A DNA stretch of 44,588 bases from Ophryocystis elektroscirrha (taxonomy: Eukaryota > Apicomplexa > Conoidasida > Neogregarinorida > Ophryocystidae): contig JAQIFP010000015.1 of NCBI GenBank assembly GCA_030141585.1, forward strand, positions 1-44,588. Direction: 5' to 3'. The notes below the pieces were generated by a model. It did not search any database. It saw only the letters and a list, made by a program, of their open reading frames with translations, and was not told the origin of the DNA. The translations under genes and the position numbers were made by a program. Positions 23,588-35,512 of the stretch are shown in pieces; position 1 is the first letter of the stretch; every line of letters begins with the position of its first letter.

Positions 23588-24308
23588 TTTTTCCTGAAAA
23601 TTAAGAGGTTTTTTATTTAACGATATATGTAAAAATCATTTTTGTATATTATTGAATTTCTAGCAATTGAAGCCGTTACAAGAACTTAAAAAATTGAATT
23701 CAATCAGACTTTTGAATATGTTTATTGTCTTCATTTCTTTTTTTTTTATGTTATAAAATAATAATTATAATGAATGTAACGATTGTCATTTAACAGATCT
23801 TCTTAATACAGTTTTCCAAAAACATGTCTGTAATCAAGAAAAATGATTAGCTAACAAATATAATAATCTTTAAGAAAATTCCTTAAGCTATCAATTCTTA
23901 CGCATTCGGGTTTTTTCTTCAATTGTGAGAGAAATTTTTATAGTAATTATTTTAGCCGATTCATTAGTATCAATTAGTTTTTATAAAGCATTTTAATTCA
24001 TTTCAATATCAATTGATTCGACGGAAAATGTATTGAACTTGACTACTAATTATATTAAAATCAAGTTTAACACTGATTTAATCCCATGTTTGTGATTCCT
24101 AAATTTTTTTTTTCTCGCACATATAAAAATGCTAATTTAAATTTATAGAAAAAATGAATAAATGATTGGCTTATGTATTTAAAAATTTTTATTCAATATA
24201 AGGAGAGAATTTATGACTTAAATGGACTAATATGAATATGGTAAGTATACTCATTTATCTAGAGGATTTTGTTTCATAATTTGAATTTCGAATATTAAAT
24301 ATATTGCA
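23588..24308. other. intergenic region, 721 bp
   Basis: This is an AT-rich stretch with poly-T/A runs. I checked both strands for chains of short exons and found none with coding-like composition. It presumably holds the 3' end of CWC27 and the promoter of the Hel2-like gene. No structured RNA was recognised. Confidence 0.5.
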
Positions 24309-26660
24309 ATGACAACCAAAACAATTTCTTACAAGAATCAACCCAATATTTTATTATGCAATATGTATGACAAATCTCTTTTTTTAAAAGAGGTTTGTTT
24401 GATATGTTGTGAACCTATGTACATTCTCGCTATTAGCGAATGTAATGATGTTATTTGTTGGATATGTGCATTAAGAATCCGATTCTTAAAGAATTCAAAA
24501 ACCTGTCCATTTTGTAATTTAGAAGTTTCTATTTTCTTGATTGTAAATCCATTTTTAACGAAGAAATCAAACTTAAATAAAAATTTACATAATTTTAACG
24601 ATTTGATGAGTAACAATAAATATTCAAGTGTATTTGATGAATCCCTTCAGATATATTATGAAAATTTTGAAGTAAAGCGTATATGTTCACTGCTTAAATT
24701 ATATATATGTTGGAACCCATTGTGTACCACTAACTTAAGTTCAAAGTGCATAATAGAATTTGATTCCTACAGTGCATGGTATAAGCATTCTAAATTGCAT
24801 AATGCTATCCAATGTAATGTTTGTTTTGAGTATAGAAATATCTTTTTATTTGAGTCTATGTTATATCATCCAGCTGAGATTGAGTTTCATTTAAAATATG
24901 GTGATAAATTTGGGCAGCCACCTTTAGAAGGCCATGTTTGGTGTCCTTTATGCTATATATATTTATTTAACGCGGAAGCCTATACAGCCCACGTAAAAAG
25001 AAATCATTTGACCTGCGAGTTTTGTAAGGATTTTAAGAACTCACCTGTTTTCAAAAACTTTTATCTCTTAAGAAAGCATCACAGGTCAGAACACTTTAAT
25101 TGTGACCTTTGCGAGTGCATGGTATTTTCAACTGAAGAAGAGCTTCTTATTCACAATTTTAAATTTCACAACTTATCTAAAAATTCGTTGACAACCTCAA
25201 TTAATTTCAACCAGATTAAAACTGACAGAACACTATCAAATAGGGTTTTAGATGAACAAATGTTGATTTCTTATTTAATGGATCTAGTAATTAACAACTC
25301 GAACAAAATTGCTACAAATCTTAATTCTATAGACAAGATACTGAAAAAATATTATGATTACAGAAAAGCTTTTTCTTCGAGTTTTTTGTTTTGCTTAGAT
25401 TTTGTGAAATTGTGGAAGTTTCTAACGGGAGCTTCGTATAATCTTTCATCGACTGTTGAGTTTGATAAGATTTATAGACAATTTATGGGTTCTGATTATC
25501 CTTTGGATATAATCATATCAAACGAGGAGCTTTTATTTACTTTGATTTTGTCTTTTTGGGATAGTAAAAAAGAATCATTTAATTATCAAAATAAAGAACC
25601 TAACTCTTGGAGTTTGTGGAGAGCTAATTTTCCTTACTTATCTCCTGCTGGGGAAGTTTTTTTATATTTTCTGCGTCATAAGTCTATAGATCAGGAATTG
25701 AATTTAGTATGTAAATCATTGAAGCTTGTATTTCACAAATCTAACATGGTTACAACGCAAGGTGATTAAAGTTATAATATTATGTTTAGTATATCAAGCA
25801 GATGTAAAAATTGATGGGAAGTCAGGTTTTTCTCCAAAATTTTCTGTGCCCTTTGTAACATCTCTTCAAAAAATTATATCTGAACATATTACTGAAATTT
25901 CAGTAAATCCCAATATAGAACAAAAAATTTACATCAGGAAAATAATTGAAAATTGCTCAAAAGTATGATTTTCAGACAATTATTTTTGATCAATTTAGAA
26001 GCAATTAGAATCATTATCAGGACTTCACAAATTAAAAATAAAGGAACTTGGTCAGCAATTTGTGCATTCAATTTACAGTTTGAGGTATTTTAATTCATCA
26101 ATTAGATTAAATTACGTTGAAGGGCTCCTTATTATCTTATTTTGAAATCTTATAGTGAACAAAGATGGAGTGATTGGGTAACTTTTTTTTTGTTTTTTAT
26201 TTCTTAGAAAGATAAATGCTTGAATTTGATTACGTTATGTGAAAAAGAGACACTGAAGACATTTTTACAAATTATCGAAGTATACATTGAGCGCATGAAG
26301 GAATTAGGTAATTAATGGTATGACTACATAATCTAGATATTCTTAATAATTTTCCGGCATTCATTGAACAAAGAAATTATTCTGAAAATCATCTAAAATC
26401 TTCTAATTCTTCAGCAACGACTTGTGAAGTAAATGTAATATATGTACATATTATAATTTGAGCTAGGCTAAAAATCAAATGAAATATAATACATTATCCA
26501 AATCTATTAAAGGTTTTGACAATCATTAAATTCTATTCAAATAGATTTAACACCAACCTATAAAAATGATTGGCATCATAGACAAATAAAAGAAAAAATT
26601 GCTAAACCAAAAGTATTAGACCTTCATGATTTTCCTCAAATTGTAAATTATAGTTCATAA
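24309..26660 (+). CDS. ZNF598: ZNF598/Hel2-type E3 ubiquitin ligase (ribosome collision sensor)
   Basis: A 1.4-kb first exon followed by several short exons gives roughly 680 aa. Residues 30-69 form a RING (CLICCEP...ECNDVICWICALRIRF...CPFC). It is followed by the C2H2 array typical of Hel2/ZNF598: YICWNPLC, AIQCNVC, HVWCPLC with AHVKRNH, TCEFC with KHHRSEH, and FNCDLC. The middle is helical and the C-terminus carries short F-P motifs (NNFPAF, HDFPQI), also seen in the family. The ligase marks 40S proteins of collided ribosomes to start quality control. In the RING the histidine of C-x-H-x2-C is Asp (residue 47), so zinc binding or activity may be altered. Later exons join through introns of 40, 36, about 75, 28, 29 and about 75 nt, with a stop at 26660. 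Confidence 0.85.
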
Positions 26661-26881
26661 ATATTTAATATAGGAGTAATTTGGCATTTATTAGCAAATA
26701 TATTTTGCATGTAATTTTCAAGTTTGATTATCGAATTAATTCACGTGTCTAAATTACGTGTTATTGATTTAATGAATCTTTAACATTTTTTTTTGCATGT
26801 TAGTTATAAAGTGATTTGATGTTATAAATATACTTGTACCTTTAACCCAGACCCGTAATGATATTGAATTTGCAATCAGCA

Positions 26882-29471
26882 ATGGACAGAAATTTTAGAA
26901 AAAGTTATTTTATCCAGCCGATAGTAAAATTATATAAAAAAATCATACTATCCAAAAAAACAAGATCACAACGGTCAACAACAGGTATCAATATCTAATC
27001 AAAATTATATTATTTTTTATCAATATTGTTTTGCAGGAAATGGTGAATCATTAGCCAAGTTGCTTCCTTCATCGTATGAAAATTTTCTGCACTCCAAAAA
27101 ATTGTATATTGTTTTGATTCACAATTTATTAAATGAAAAAACAAAAACTATTTTTTTGAGCTCCATTGCGGAATCTTTGTCTCTACAGAATTTTTTATTC
27201 TTTGAGAATTCGTTTGATGCATCGAATATCGTGAACTTATCTGAGTCTGTCATCAGTATTTTAAAATATTACAACAAAAATAATAGGAAAAATTTGTTAG
27301 ACAATTATTTCGCACTAGAGCTTTTATATGCAAATTCGATCAAGTTGAATGATATGAATGATGATAAACTCAAATACCACAATGAATATTTCAATTGTTT
27401 GAAAAGCATTGATGCCAAAATGAGTCTTAAGTTAATTGGATTTATTTCGATGGAATTAGGCAAATGGAGTGCTTCAGGTGGATTAGGTGTTATGATTAAT
27501 GATTTAAGCTCCGCGTTAATATCAAAGTATAAACAGCCAGTGTGTATAGTTACCCCTTTATATTGTTCCATGTTATGCGATGATTTTATGAATAAGCTGG
27601 AGATATTTGCGGAATACACAATTTCAGTTTTTGTACATGGATCAAATCATATCTTTAAAGTCATTGACTGTGGAATTAGTAATCTAAATGTCATATTTAT
27701 ACAAAATGATTATTGGTTTTCGTATCCTTATCCTCGTTGGAACAATTTAGACACTTTGATTAGTTTATCCTTAATTGGAAAAACATCTCTAGAAGCGTTT
27801 ATGGTTGCTAAAAAAATTCCTGATGTAATTGTTACTAATGACTGGCCAACAGGATTAGTTGCAGCTTATGCTAAACAAAATTGTAATTTTTATAATGCTT
27901 TCAAAGACACTAAGTTTTTCCATTTGATTCATAATTTAGGTTTACACTATCAAGGACTTATTTACGATAATTCAATAAAAGATATTTACTCTATACTTGA
28001 ATTAAACCCATTTTTTTTCATTGATCCAAGCTGGACAGATGTGGTTTATAACCCATCCAGATGTGCGTTACTTGCTTCAGATGGGTGGGGAACTGTTTCG
28101 CCATCTTATCGCTCAGAACTGAAAAAATCAAATGAACTAGCCTTGTTATTAAATAGGTATCCCACTCCTTTTGCTTTTCCAAACGGAGCTAAAATATTCA
28201 CAAAAGTTCAATCACATATTCTGAGTGGTTTTCAATTGCATATTGAAGCAAAAGAATTGATTCAGCAAAAATATTTTGGCTTTTCTCATGGAGATATTAC
28301 CATTCCTTTATTTGCTTTTGTGGGTCGAATTACTGAACAAAAAGGAGTGCATTTAATAGTCGATGCTGCAGAATATTTTATAAATAAATATAATTATAAG
28401 TTACAGATACTGGTTGGTGGAAAAGTTGTTTGGCATGACCCATATTCTTGTTACTGTGGTTTAAAAATGATAGAGCTTAAAAATCGATACCCGCATTGTT
28501 TTTGGGCAGACACTGAAAATTTTTTCTATGATGGTCCTTTAATCAATGTCGGAGTTGATATGGGTTTAATGCCTTCCAAATTTGAGCCCGGCGGAATTGT
28601 GCAGCACGAATTTTTTAATGCAGAAACACCTGTTCTAGGTATATTATAAAACATTTTTATATAAATTTTTAGCCCATAAGACAGGTGGGATTAAAGATAC
28701 AGTATTTGATTTTGATGAAAACACTCTAACAGGAAATGGAGTTCTTTTCGAACACTACGATTTGAATTGTTACAAAAATGCTTTTGAGCGGGCATATAAT
28801 CTGATCAAGTATGGTTAATACATAGTTTAAATCTCTGTAGAAATAATAATTGTTATCACAAAATGCGTAGTAATGCCAAAAATTCAGTAATTTCTATAGA
28901 AAAAGTAGCAGGAGCGTGGTTAGGAGAATTTAGAAGGATTGCAAACAAGTTTCAAATTGAATTGACCGCAGTTGATTCTTATTGTGATCAGAGTGAATCA
29001 TATTTAAGGTTTTTTCAGAATATTAATTCTGGAACTAATTTGAATCAGTTGCAGAAAACTTGTAAATGTTTGTGGTGCAAGCCTAATTTGCAAACTGACA
29101 CGCTTAAACTCATTAATTGTCCTAAAAAATCTGATTACGATTATCCCAACTTAATTTACATATTATATGTTTTAACCAGACCCCAATCTACTAAATACTC
29201 AACTCAATATAAAGAAATAATAGTTGGGTATCACCCAAACCAAGCAATGTTTAGTTGTGATGTAGCACTAAGTGGATCTTTTAATTCTTGGCAAACTTTT
29301 CATCCTTTAATTTGGGATTCTCATAAAGAAATGTACTTGCTAAAACTTTATATGAAACCGGGACAGCATAAATTCAAAATTTTTGTGAGCAATTCGTATA
29401 TTATTGATTTTGAAGAAGGATTTAATGAGAGTACAGGCATCAATGTACAAACGAAATCTATCAAGATCTGA
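26882..29471 (+). CDS. Starch/glycogen synthase (GT5) with C-terminal CBM48
   Basis: Four exons (introns 52, 34 and 32 nt) yield exactly 823 aa. A basic N-terminus is followed by the GT5 catalytic domain: GKWSASGGLGVMINDL (KxGGL nucleotide-sugar loop), VTNDWPTGLVAAY, LIHNLGLHYQG, FVGRITEQKGVHLI, KFEPGGIVQHEFF (catalytic Glu region, EPGG instead of EPCG) and HKTGGIKDTV. Residues from about 745 form a CBM48/AMPK-type glycan-binding module (VALSGSFNSWQ...GQHKFKIFV). The enzyme extends alpha-1,4-glucan chains; relatives in coccidia and Cryptosporidium make cytosolic amylopectin granules, probably from UDP-glucose. No plastid-targeting peptide is evident. The presence of this gene argues against Plasmodium and piroplasms, which lack amylopectin. 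Confidence 0.9.
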
Positions 29472-29683
29472 AAATAGTGGTACAAAACTGCTCAAATTTA
29501 TATTTTATATGAATTTGAGTTATACATAAATGGGTTTGCTGATAACTATCAGAAAAAATTGCATCTTTATGATAACCTGAATTTTGTATAAAATTTTGCG
29601 ATGTAAATTAATTATAAGATAATGATTTTTTTTTTTCGGATATGTTGTTATAAATTTTATGGCGCCCTGTTTTGATTATTAAA

Positions 29684-29984
29684 ATGAGACAAGTAATTTA
29701 AAATCGTAATGAATTGACTAGTCTATTCATATGTCGTTATAATCAGTATATTAAGGATAAAATAGGAGATAAATTTTTAAAAATGGATTTTAGAGAAAAA
29801 AAAAAATTATTGGAATACCTATCATCTGATTGATGTTTCAAATAAAAGAAATTTGTATTTTAATTTCAATCTTGATGGTAATTAGATTTTGATGAATACA
29901 AAACAATCGGAAAATTGTTATAATGAAGGTATAAAAAAATTCAATGTAAATTTTAAGAACTTACGCGATTTAATTAATGATTAA
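29684..29984 (+). CDS. small hypothetical gene with apparent frameshift in an A11 run
   Basis: ATG 29684 (MRQ), a 54-nt intron, a coding stretch, a 51-nt intron and a final exon ending at 29984 would give about 65 aa. The exon total is 196 nt, one more than a multiple of three. Coding sense runs in one frame up to the A11 run at 29796-29806 (KDKIGDKFLKMDFREKKK). It then resumes in the next frame (NYWNTYHLIDVSNKRNLYF). No GT donor lies near the switch, so either one A too many is present (sequence error or real mutation) or the run slips. The family is not recognised. Confidence 0.45.
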
Positions 29985-30300
29985 ACAACTGCTCATTACT
30001 ATAGATTTTAAGTGGCAACTAGCATAAAAGTGAGTAATTTGTATATTCGATTTATATTTATCTAAGTAGACTATAGTGTAAATCAGCGTAATTACATAAT
30101 ATTTGAAAACGTTTTTAGAGAACACACATATTGAAACATGACTAATTAAAAAAAAATTGGAAATGTTTTAAGCACATAAAATAATATGCTTTTCTGTAGC
30201 AATTAATTATATTAGAAACTATCTATTAAGCACTTGATAGTATTAAAATATACATTATTCAAAGTAATGGACCTTTTTTGTGCAATTAAAATTATACTAT
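29985..30300. other. convergent 3' intergenic region
   Basis: This 316-bp AT-rich stretch lies between the end of the small frameshifted gene and the end of the AP2 gene. I see no coding frame, repeat or RNA gene. It presumably holds the 3' untranslated regions of both. Confidence 0.5.
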
Positions 30301-31746
30301 TTAAACATTAAATGCATAAATTGGGTTTTGATTGTTTTCAGGATGCCTGTTTTCAGAAGATGTTGGGTCTCCATCTGAATTTGCAGTGGAAATGACAGAT
30401 ACACCGGAATGATTAGAAGGAGAGTTTGATGTAGTGATGTCGTCATTTCTAGCCTGCGCTGTGTTAGACATAGTCTGTGATGTCGAACTCATGATGCTAC
30501 TGCCGCTGTAAGTTTGTTCCTGTCCTTCTGAAACAATCATCAAAAAAGGATAAGGTTGCTTATTGCAGTGCTGGCAAGGAGGAAGTATGGTCAATTCTAA
30601 GGGTTGTAGTAATCCTGATTTTTCTATCATATCTACTGATATTGGAACAATAGGTACGTAAGCAATTTCAGAATTGCATGAAATTTGAGTTGTTCCATTG
30701 GTATTAACAGTTGATGGGGTAAGAGTTGTTCCTGGTGTGGTAGGATAACCACATCTCAGTGTTCCATGATGTTCAGTCGAATGCTGCACTACAATAAACA
30801 ATTAATTACAGATTGTTACTCACAATAAAATATTATAAGACTGAGATTCAAATGATAGCTCTCGGTAATGGCTAAGCTACCTCATAAAAAGCGCAGGCTG
30901 TACAACTTTTTAAGAGGCACTTAATATCACAAATATACAATTTTATTCACCAATACAATAATTATGATTACTCAATTTAGAAGAAAACTTACATGATGTT
31001 GGTGTTCCCAAAATTGACTCATCCGAACTTAATTTTTCAATTCCGGCGTTTATTAATCCGCCTAACAAATCGTTGCTACAGCATTCTTGTAATGGTTGAG
31101 GCAATCGATTTCTAAGACATTTTAATGAATATTTATTATACCTTTTACGAGCTTCACGTCTTTGATCTTGTTTTTGCTTACAAAATGAAATGGCTTGTAA
31201 TCTAGCTTCCTGATTATAACTTGTTGAGATTTTTATAAAAATACCTCCATTCCTAATTTACGAGTAGAAAATGTTTTAGATTTGCGTTCGCCATTTTCTG
31301 TTACATAAAATGCTAGCCAAGCCTTCATCCTTGAATTCCAACTAATCTTACTATCTTGTTATATACTTATCATACCTGACACCTTTAAAACCTGATTGAG
31401 GTACTGGCTCTGCACGGTGCAACTTTTTTCCACGGGATTGTGCGACGCTAGCAGCAGCAGCTGCTAATTTAAGATTATCCCCTAGCAAAGGAGATGACGC
31501 AAAAATAGCTGCTGCAAGTGATTGTGATGTGTTTGCGATACCATGACTTATTTGAGGAAGTACACATCTAGGAGATAAAACCCCTGCTGTGTTTGGAGCG
31601 TTATTCGAATGATTAGCTACGTGTTGAGCATACTGTTGCATAACACCACCCGTTGGGTATGATGTTTCTTGGAACAGATTACGTCCTCCACTTAATGGAT
31701 GAAATGAAGAAAGTACGGCTCCATTAGATGATGTGGCTTCAATCAT
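30301..31746 (-). CDS. ApiAP2-type transcription factor (single AP2 domain)
   Basis: Four exons on the minus strand (introns 34, 35 and 204 nt) give exactly 390 aa from ATG 31746. An Ala/Ser/Asn-rich N-terminus is followed by one AP2 DNA-binding domain: PQSGFKGVSWNSRMKAWLAF (three-stranded sheet start with the G-V-x-W pattern), then ENGERKSKTFSTRKLGMEEA and a helix ARLQAISFCKQKQ. A basic stretch (RREARKRYNKY) follows. The C-terminal 200 residues are Ser/Thr/Asn/Pro-rich with a CQHC pair and probably disordered. AP2 factors are the main sequence-specific regulators in apicomplexans and also occur in chromerids and plants. The target is unknown. Its last intron is far longer than usual here. 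Confidence 0.85.
30789..30992 (-). other. unusually long (204 nt) intron of the AP2 gene
   Basis: Most introns in this window are 24-45 nt; this one is 204 nt. It contains a block near 30845-30920 that is less AT-rich than other introns and has short inverted repeats around AGCT/TAGC. An intron-hosted small RNA is possible, but I could not identify boxes C/D or H/ACA with confidence. Confidence 0.55.
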
Positions 31747-32350
31747 GTTTAATATAAAATAAACAATTTATTTTAGTTCAAATAATTTTATAAGGAACTT
31801 TTTTCATTAGAAAATAGATAAGGTTGCTAATACTACTGGCAGGACCGGTTGGTGGATAAACACTAGGTACCACCTGTTAAGCTTTTGTGTACCTGACCAT
31901 ATTTGTCTGACTTGCTGACGCACAACAGAAACAATATAATACATATATTAACTTATTTTTTATTAATTTATTTTTATTGTATATGATAAATAGTTTTGAA
32001 TTAAAGTTAAATTTTTTGTTTGTGTGTTTTTCCAAATTAAAAGGAGTAAAAATACCAAATATCATTTTCAAATTATTCAACAATGTGTACACTCTTGCAA
32101 AAAAATTAAGTAAACTCAAATTTTTAATTTTCTTAGATAAAACGTTTCATTTTGATTGTTATTTGCTTTTTTATACATAAAACTAGGGAAAAATCTATCT
32201 TTCAACAAATACATTGTTTAGCAATGTTCGAGTTACACAAACATGCATCAACGCGGTTTAAATTAAGTCAAATTCTTATAATGGCATTATGTTTAAAAAT
32301 TCACTCTCATAAATAACTTTTTGCAATCTAAGTGCAAATCTTATTTTAAG
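31747..32350. promoter_or_regulatory. divergent intergenic region (AP2 gene / large N/S-rich gene)
   Basis: This 604-bp region separates two divergent start codons and is the longest head-to-head spacer here. The block 31830-31925 is clearly less AT-rich than its surroundings and contains several 6-bp palindromes (ACCGGT, GGTACC, AAGCTT), consistent with a regulatory segment. Open frames inside it on both strands look like chance AT-rich frames. Confidence 0.4.
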
Positions 32351-35300
32351 ATGTCGATTGTTGCATCATCTTGCCATTATTCAATGGATGTGATGCCTCA
32401 GTGGGGTATCCAATTCCAAACACATTCAGTTTCTCAAGTTCTTCCTCCACCAAGGAGCTATTACGTAGTGTCCTGGGTGCCTAGGGCTCTACCTGAAGTA
32501 GTGAAATTGATACGTGAGATACCTTCAGAAGAGGAGCGCTGTTTGATAAATAAACATTTTGAACTTGGAATGCTTGTTATGCGAAGATGTGGTGTTCAAA
32601 ATCCCGAAGAAATTAAATGCTTATTAGATGGTTTCAGAGAAGGCACTACTCGTTTAAGTTCTAAAGATTCGCATCAATCTATTGAAGAAGATGTTTCAGT
32701 ATCCAATTTGAGACAAAAAAGTTGCTCTAATTCTACCGCTTGTGTTCCTGTTATTGAAAGAAGAAAACTATTAATTTTTTTTAACGATCATCGTGCCAGC
32801 CGGCCTTGGGTCCTTTGTCCGGCTAAACATTGTATAAAATCTGCCAGAACAACTGGGAAAGTCAAGGGCCGCGTCAAAATATTTCAATATGATGCTCGTT
32901 CTTCCTCTGTTAACGTTTCAAAATTGTTTGCTGACTGCTTGTCTGAATTTATGACTCAAGATCAATATGTATTTGCTACGTTTTGTCCTCAACAAAAATA
33001 CACTGACCATGAGATTAGATGGTTCGACTTGTCTACTAAATCAGTTTCTGGAGATTCAGGTGGAGATGTTATATTTAAAGAACTAGTTGAAGATCAAGAC
33101 AATAAAGGAAGCCGAGTTTGGCCTTTTGATGATTATATAATTTTTTCCAACTCGCAATCAAAAATTATTGCCGTTTTTAAAAAAAAGGTAATCTATTATT
33201 AAAATGCATATAATTACAGCAACCTCTATTAATTCTTCATCGTCAACCTTGGTTTTCCCAGTTTAATGCTTTAGGAAATTATAAAGAAAATAGTTACGAA
33301 TATGATTCTTTTATCCCTTCTTTTGAAGCTATCTCCTTAAATCCTTCTATTGACAAAAATGATATTGCCGTTGAAAATATTGATTTGTCCAGTACAAAAA
33401 ATTCTAAGTTTATTAGCCGGAATGATATTGTTACTAAATTTAAAAATGAGACGATGTGTGAAGGTTTTGACGATTATAATCTTAAAATAAAAGAAAAAAT
33501 GTAAGTTTTGCCCAAAAAAAATAATTTAATACTATAAATTGCATAATTTTTTCACGCCAAAAATATTTAGGGCCCGTTCTCCTTTGAATAAAAACAAATT
33601 TAATACTGAGGAAAATGAAAATTTGTGTCAGCCTCGTATGAATGAATCTTTTTTGAATTATGACAATGAATGGTCAGCAGCCAGCAATGTGTTTAATCTG
33701 CCAGATCAAATGTGTAATTCTTCTTTTCTGTATGCGAACAATTTTAGTGATGAAAGGAAAAAAGATTCTTTATTGGAGCAGGCTGAAGAAGCAGAGAAAG
33801 TATTAGTTAGAATAATGTCTCGAGTGTTGGCACAACTGGAGCCAACGGAAGATGGAACTAGCTTAGATTTCACAATTTATAATACACCAGTAACGACTAC
33901 AGTGACAAGCGATAGCAAAGATCCAAACTATAGTTTTTTTCAAAGAGATTCACCTTCTAAAGCATCTCAGTTAAACGACCCTGATGATAGTTCTTACTTT
34001 TCTGTTCAAGCTGAAAACTGTAAACCTCACAACCATTACTCGAAAGAATCTACGGAAGAAAATTGGCAAAGTACCACAAGTACCGACAACAGTCATGGAA
34101 ATGATATAGTTGATAAATTAAATTCTTGTGAATATGATCAAAAATATGATTACCAAGTCACGCGTAGAAAGCAGGACACTGAATTTAAGAAAAAGTAAAA
34201 TTACAAAATATAATAGAAACCTATAGAACATAATTATTCCTTACAATATATTTTGAAGATTTGTTCTGAATCTACATCAATTACTTATTGTGACTTTCAG
34301 AAAATGCATAAACTTTCAGTTTACAAATCAAACAATATTGTACCATGATTTAATACGTCAATTTTTATCAAGACTAGCTTATGGATTGGATCACCCACCA
34401 TCACCACAAAAGCGAATTCCAGATACAGTGAAACGAGTTGTTACAAAGTAATTGTTTTAAAGTATATAAATGGCTATGATAGAATTGTTTCAGAGTGCAT
34501 ACAAGAAGTAAACTTAGCATTATTAACTTCTTCATTGCAATATACCTCTGATTTTTATATATCTCCTGAGAATAACAGTGTATCTAGAGGTATTACAAGC
34601 TGTTATTTTAGTAATTTTAGAAACTTTGTCATTTCAACAAAATATTTGCCCCAATTCGACTTATGAAAATCACAATGAAAATGAAAAAGGGAGTTTAAAA
34701 TATTATGTTCCATTTGAAAATCAAAATGTTGAGTTTTCTAATGAAAGTGCTCAATTTTCCAGTAAGTTTTTACTATCCTAGAATATAATTATTTTAGGAT
34801 TTGACCAATTAAATTCAACAAACAACGATGTATATAGCCATCTAGCTGTAAATCCGTATTGCAGTTCATCAGCGAATAATTTCCATGCATTTGCTCAGAA
34901 TATATTATCATATTCATCAATAGAGCACCCAGCCAATTCAAGCACTACTCTGGCACCCCAAAGTCAGATTTTGAGCAATTATATTCAATACTCTAATCCA
35001 AGCAACGTTTCGGAATCCATGTTTGAACAATTAAAAAGAAAAGATGCTACATCATCAAATGAATTGGTAACAACTGGAAATAGTAATTTTAAAAATCAAG
35101 TAAAGAAACAAATAAATTCACTCATTCAAAATTTTAGTTTACCCACGAGTCTGCAAGTGATGCAAAATCATTAGTATCACGGTCAGAATCTCTAAAACTG
35201 GATTTTTTCAAACAATTAAACGAAAACAATAATGCTGAAATTGCAGGTGCTGAGTATAGTACATGTGAAGATCCCACTATGATGGTTCCTTTTAATAGTT

Positions 35301-35380
35301 TAAACGAGCCAAAGCAAAAAAAAAGACAAGATATAATGTCCAATATTACATCAGACGTTAGGAAAAAAAAAAAAATATAA
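32351..35380 (+). CDS. large Asn/Ser-rich protein of unknown function
   Basis: At least seven exons join in frame from ATG 32351 to a TAA at 35380 (roughly 900 aa). The N-terminal third looks folded: LPEVVKLIREIPSEEERCLI and LGMLVMRRCGVQNPEEIKCL are helical, and a conserved-looking block RKLLIFFNDHRASRPWVLCP follows with KYTDHEIRWFDL. The middle and C-terminal parts are Asn/Ser-rich and probably disordered, with one coiled-coil stretch (LLEQAEEAEKVLVRIMSRVL). The end is strongly basic (KQKKRQD, RKKKK), as in nuclear localisation signals. I recognise no family. Some joins near 34.4-34.7 kb and 35.15 kb are uncertain because several GT-AG choices keep the frame. Confidence 0.6.
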
Positions 35381-35512
35381 ATAGCATTTTTTTTTTGATA
35401 CTAAACTTACTTATATATTCAAAGCAATTTTTACACATTACAGGTCTAAAAGTCACTGTGTATATATAAATGGTTAGAAAAATAACTAAAATTGTTTACT
35501 TGGTTTCGTGAT

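Noticed and set aside
31877..32180. Overlapping open frames on both strands in the AP2 upstream region
   Set aside because: Composition is Leu/Phe/Lys/Asn-biased as expected by chance in AT-rich DNA; no splice context or homology.
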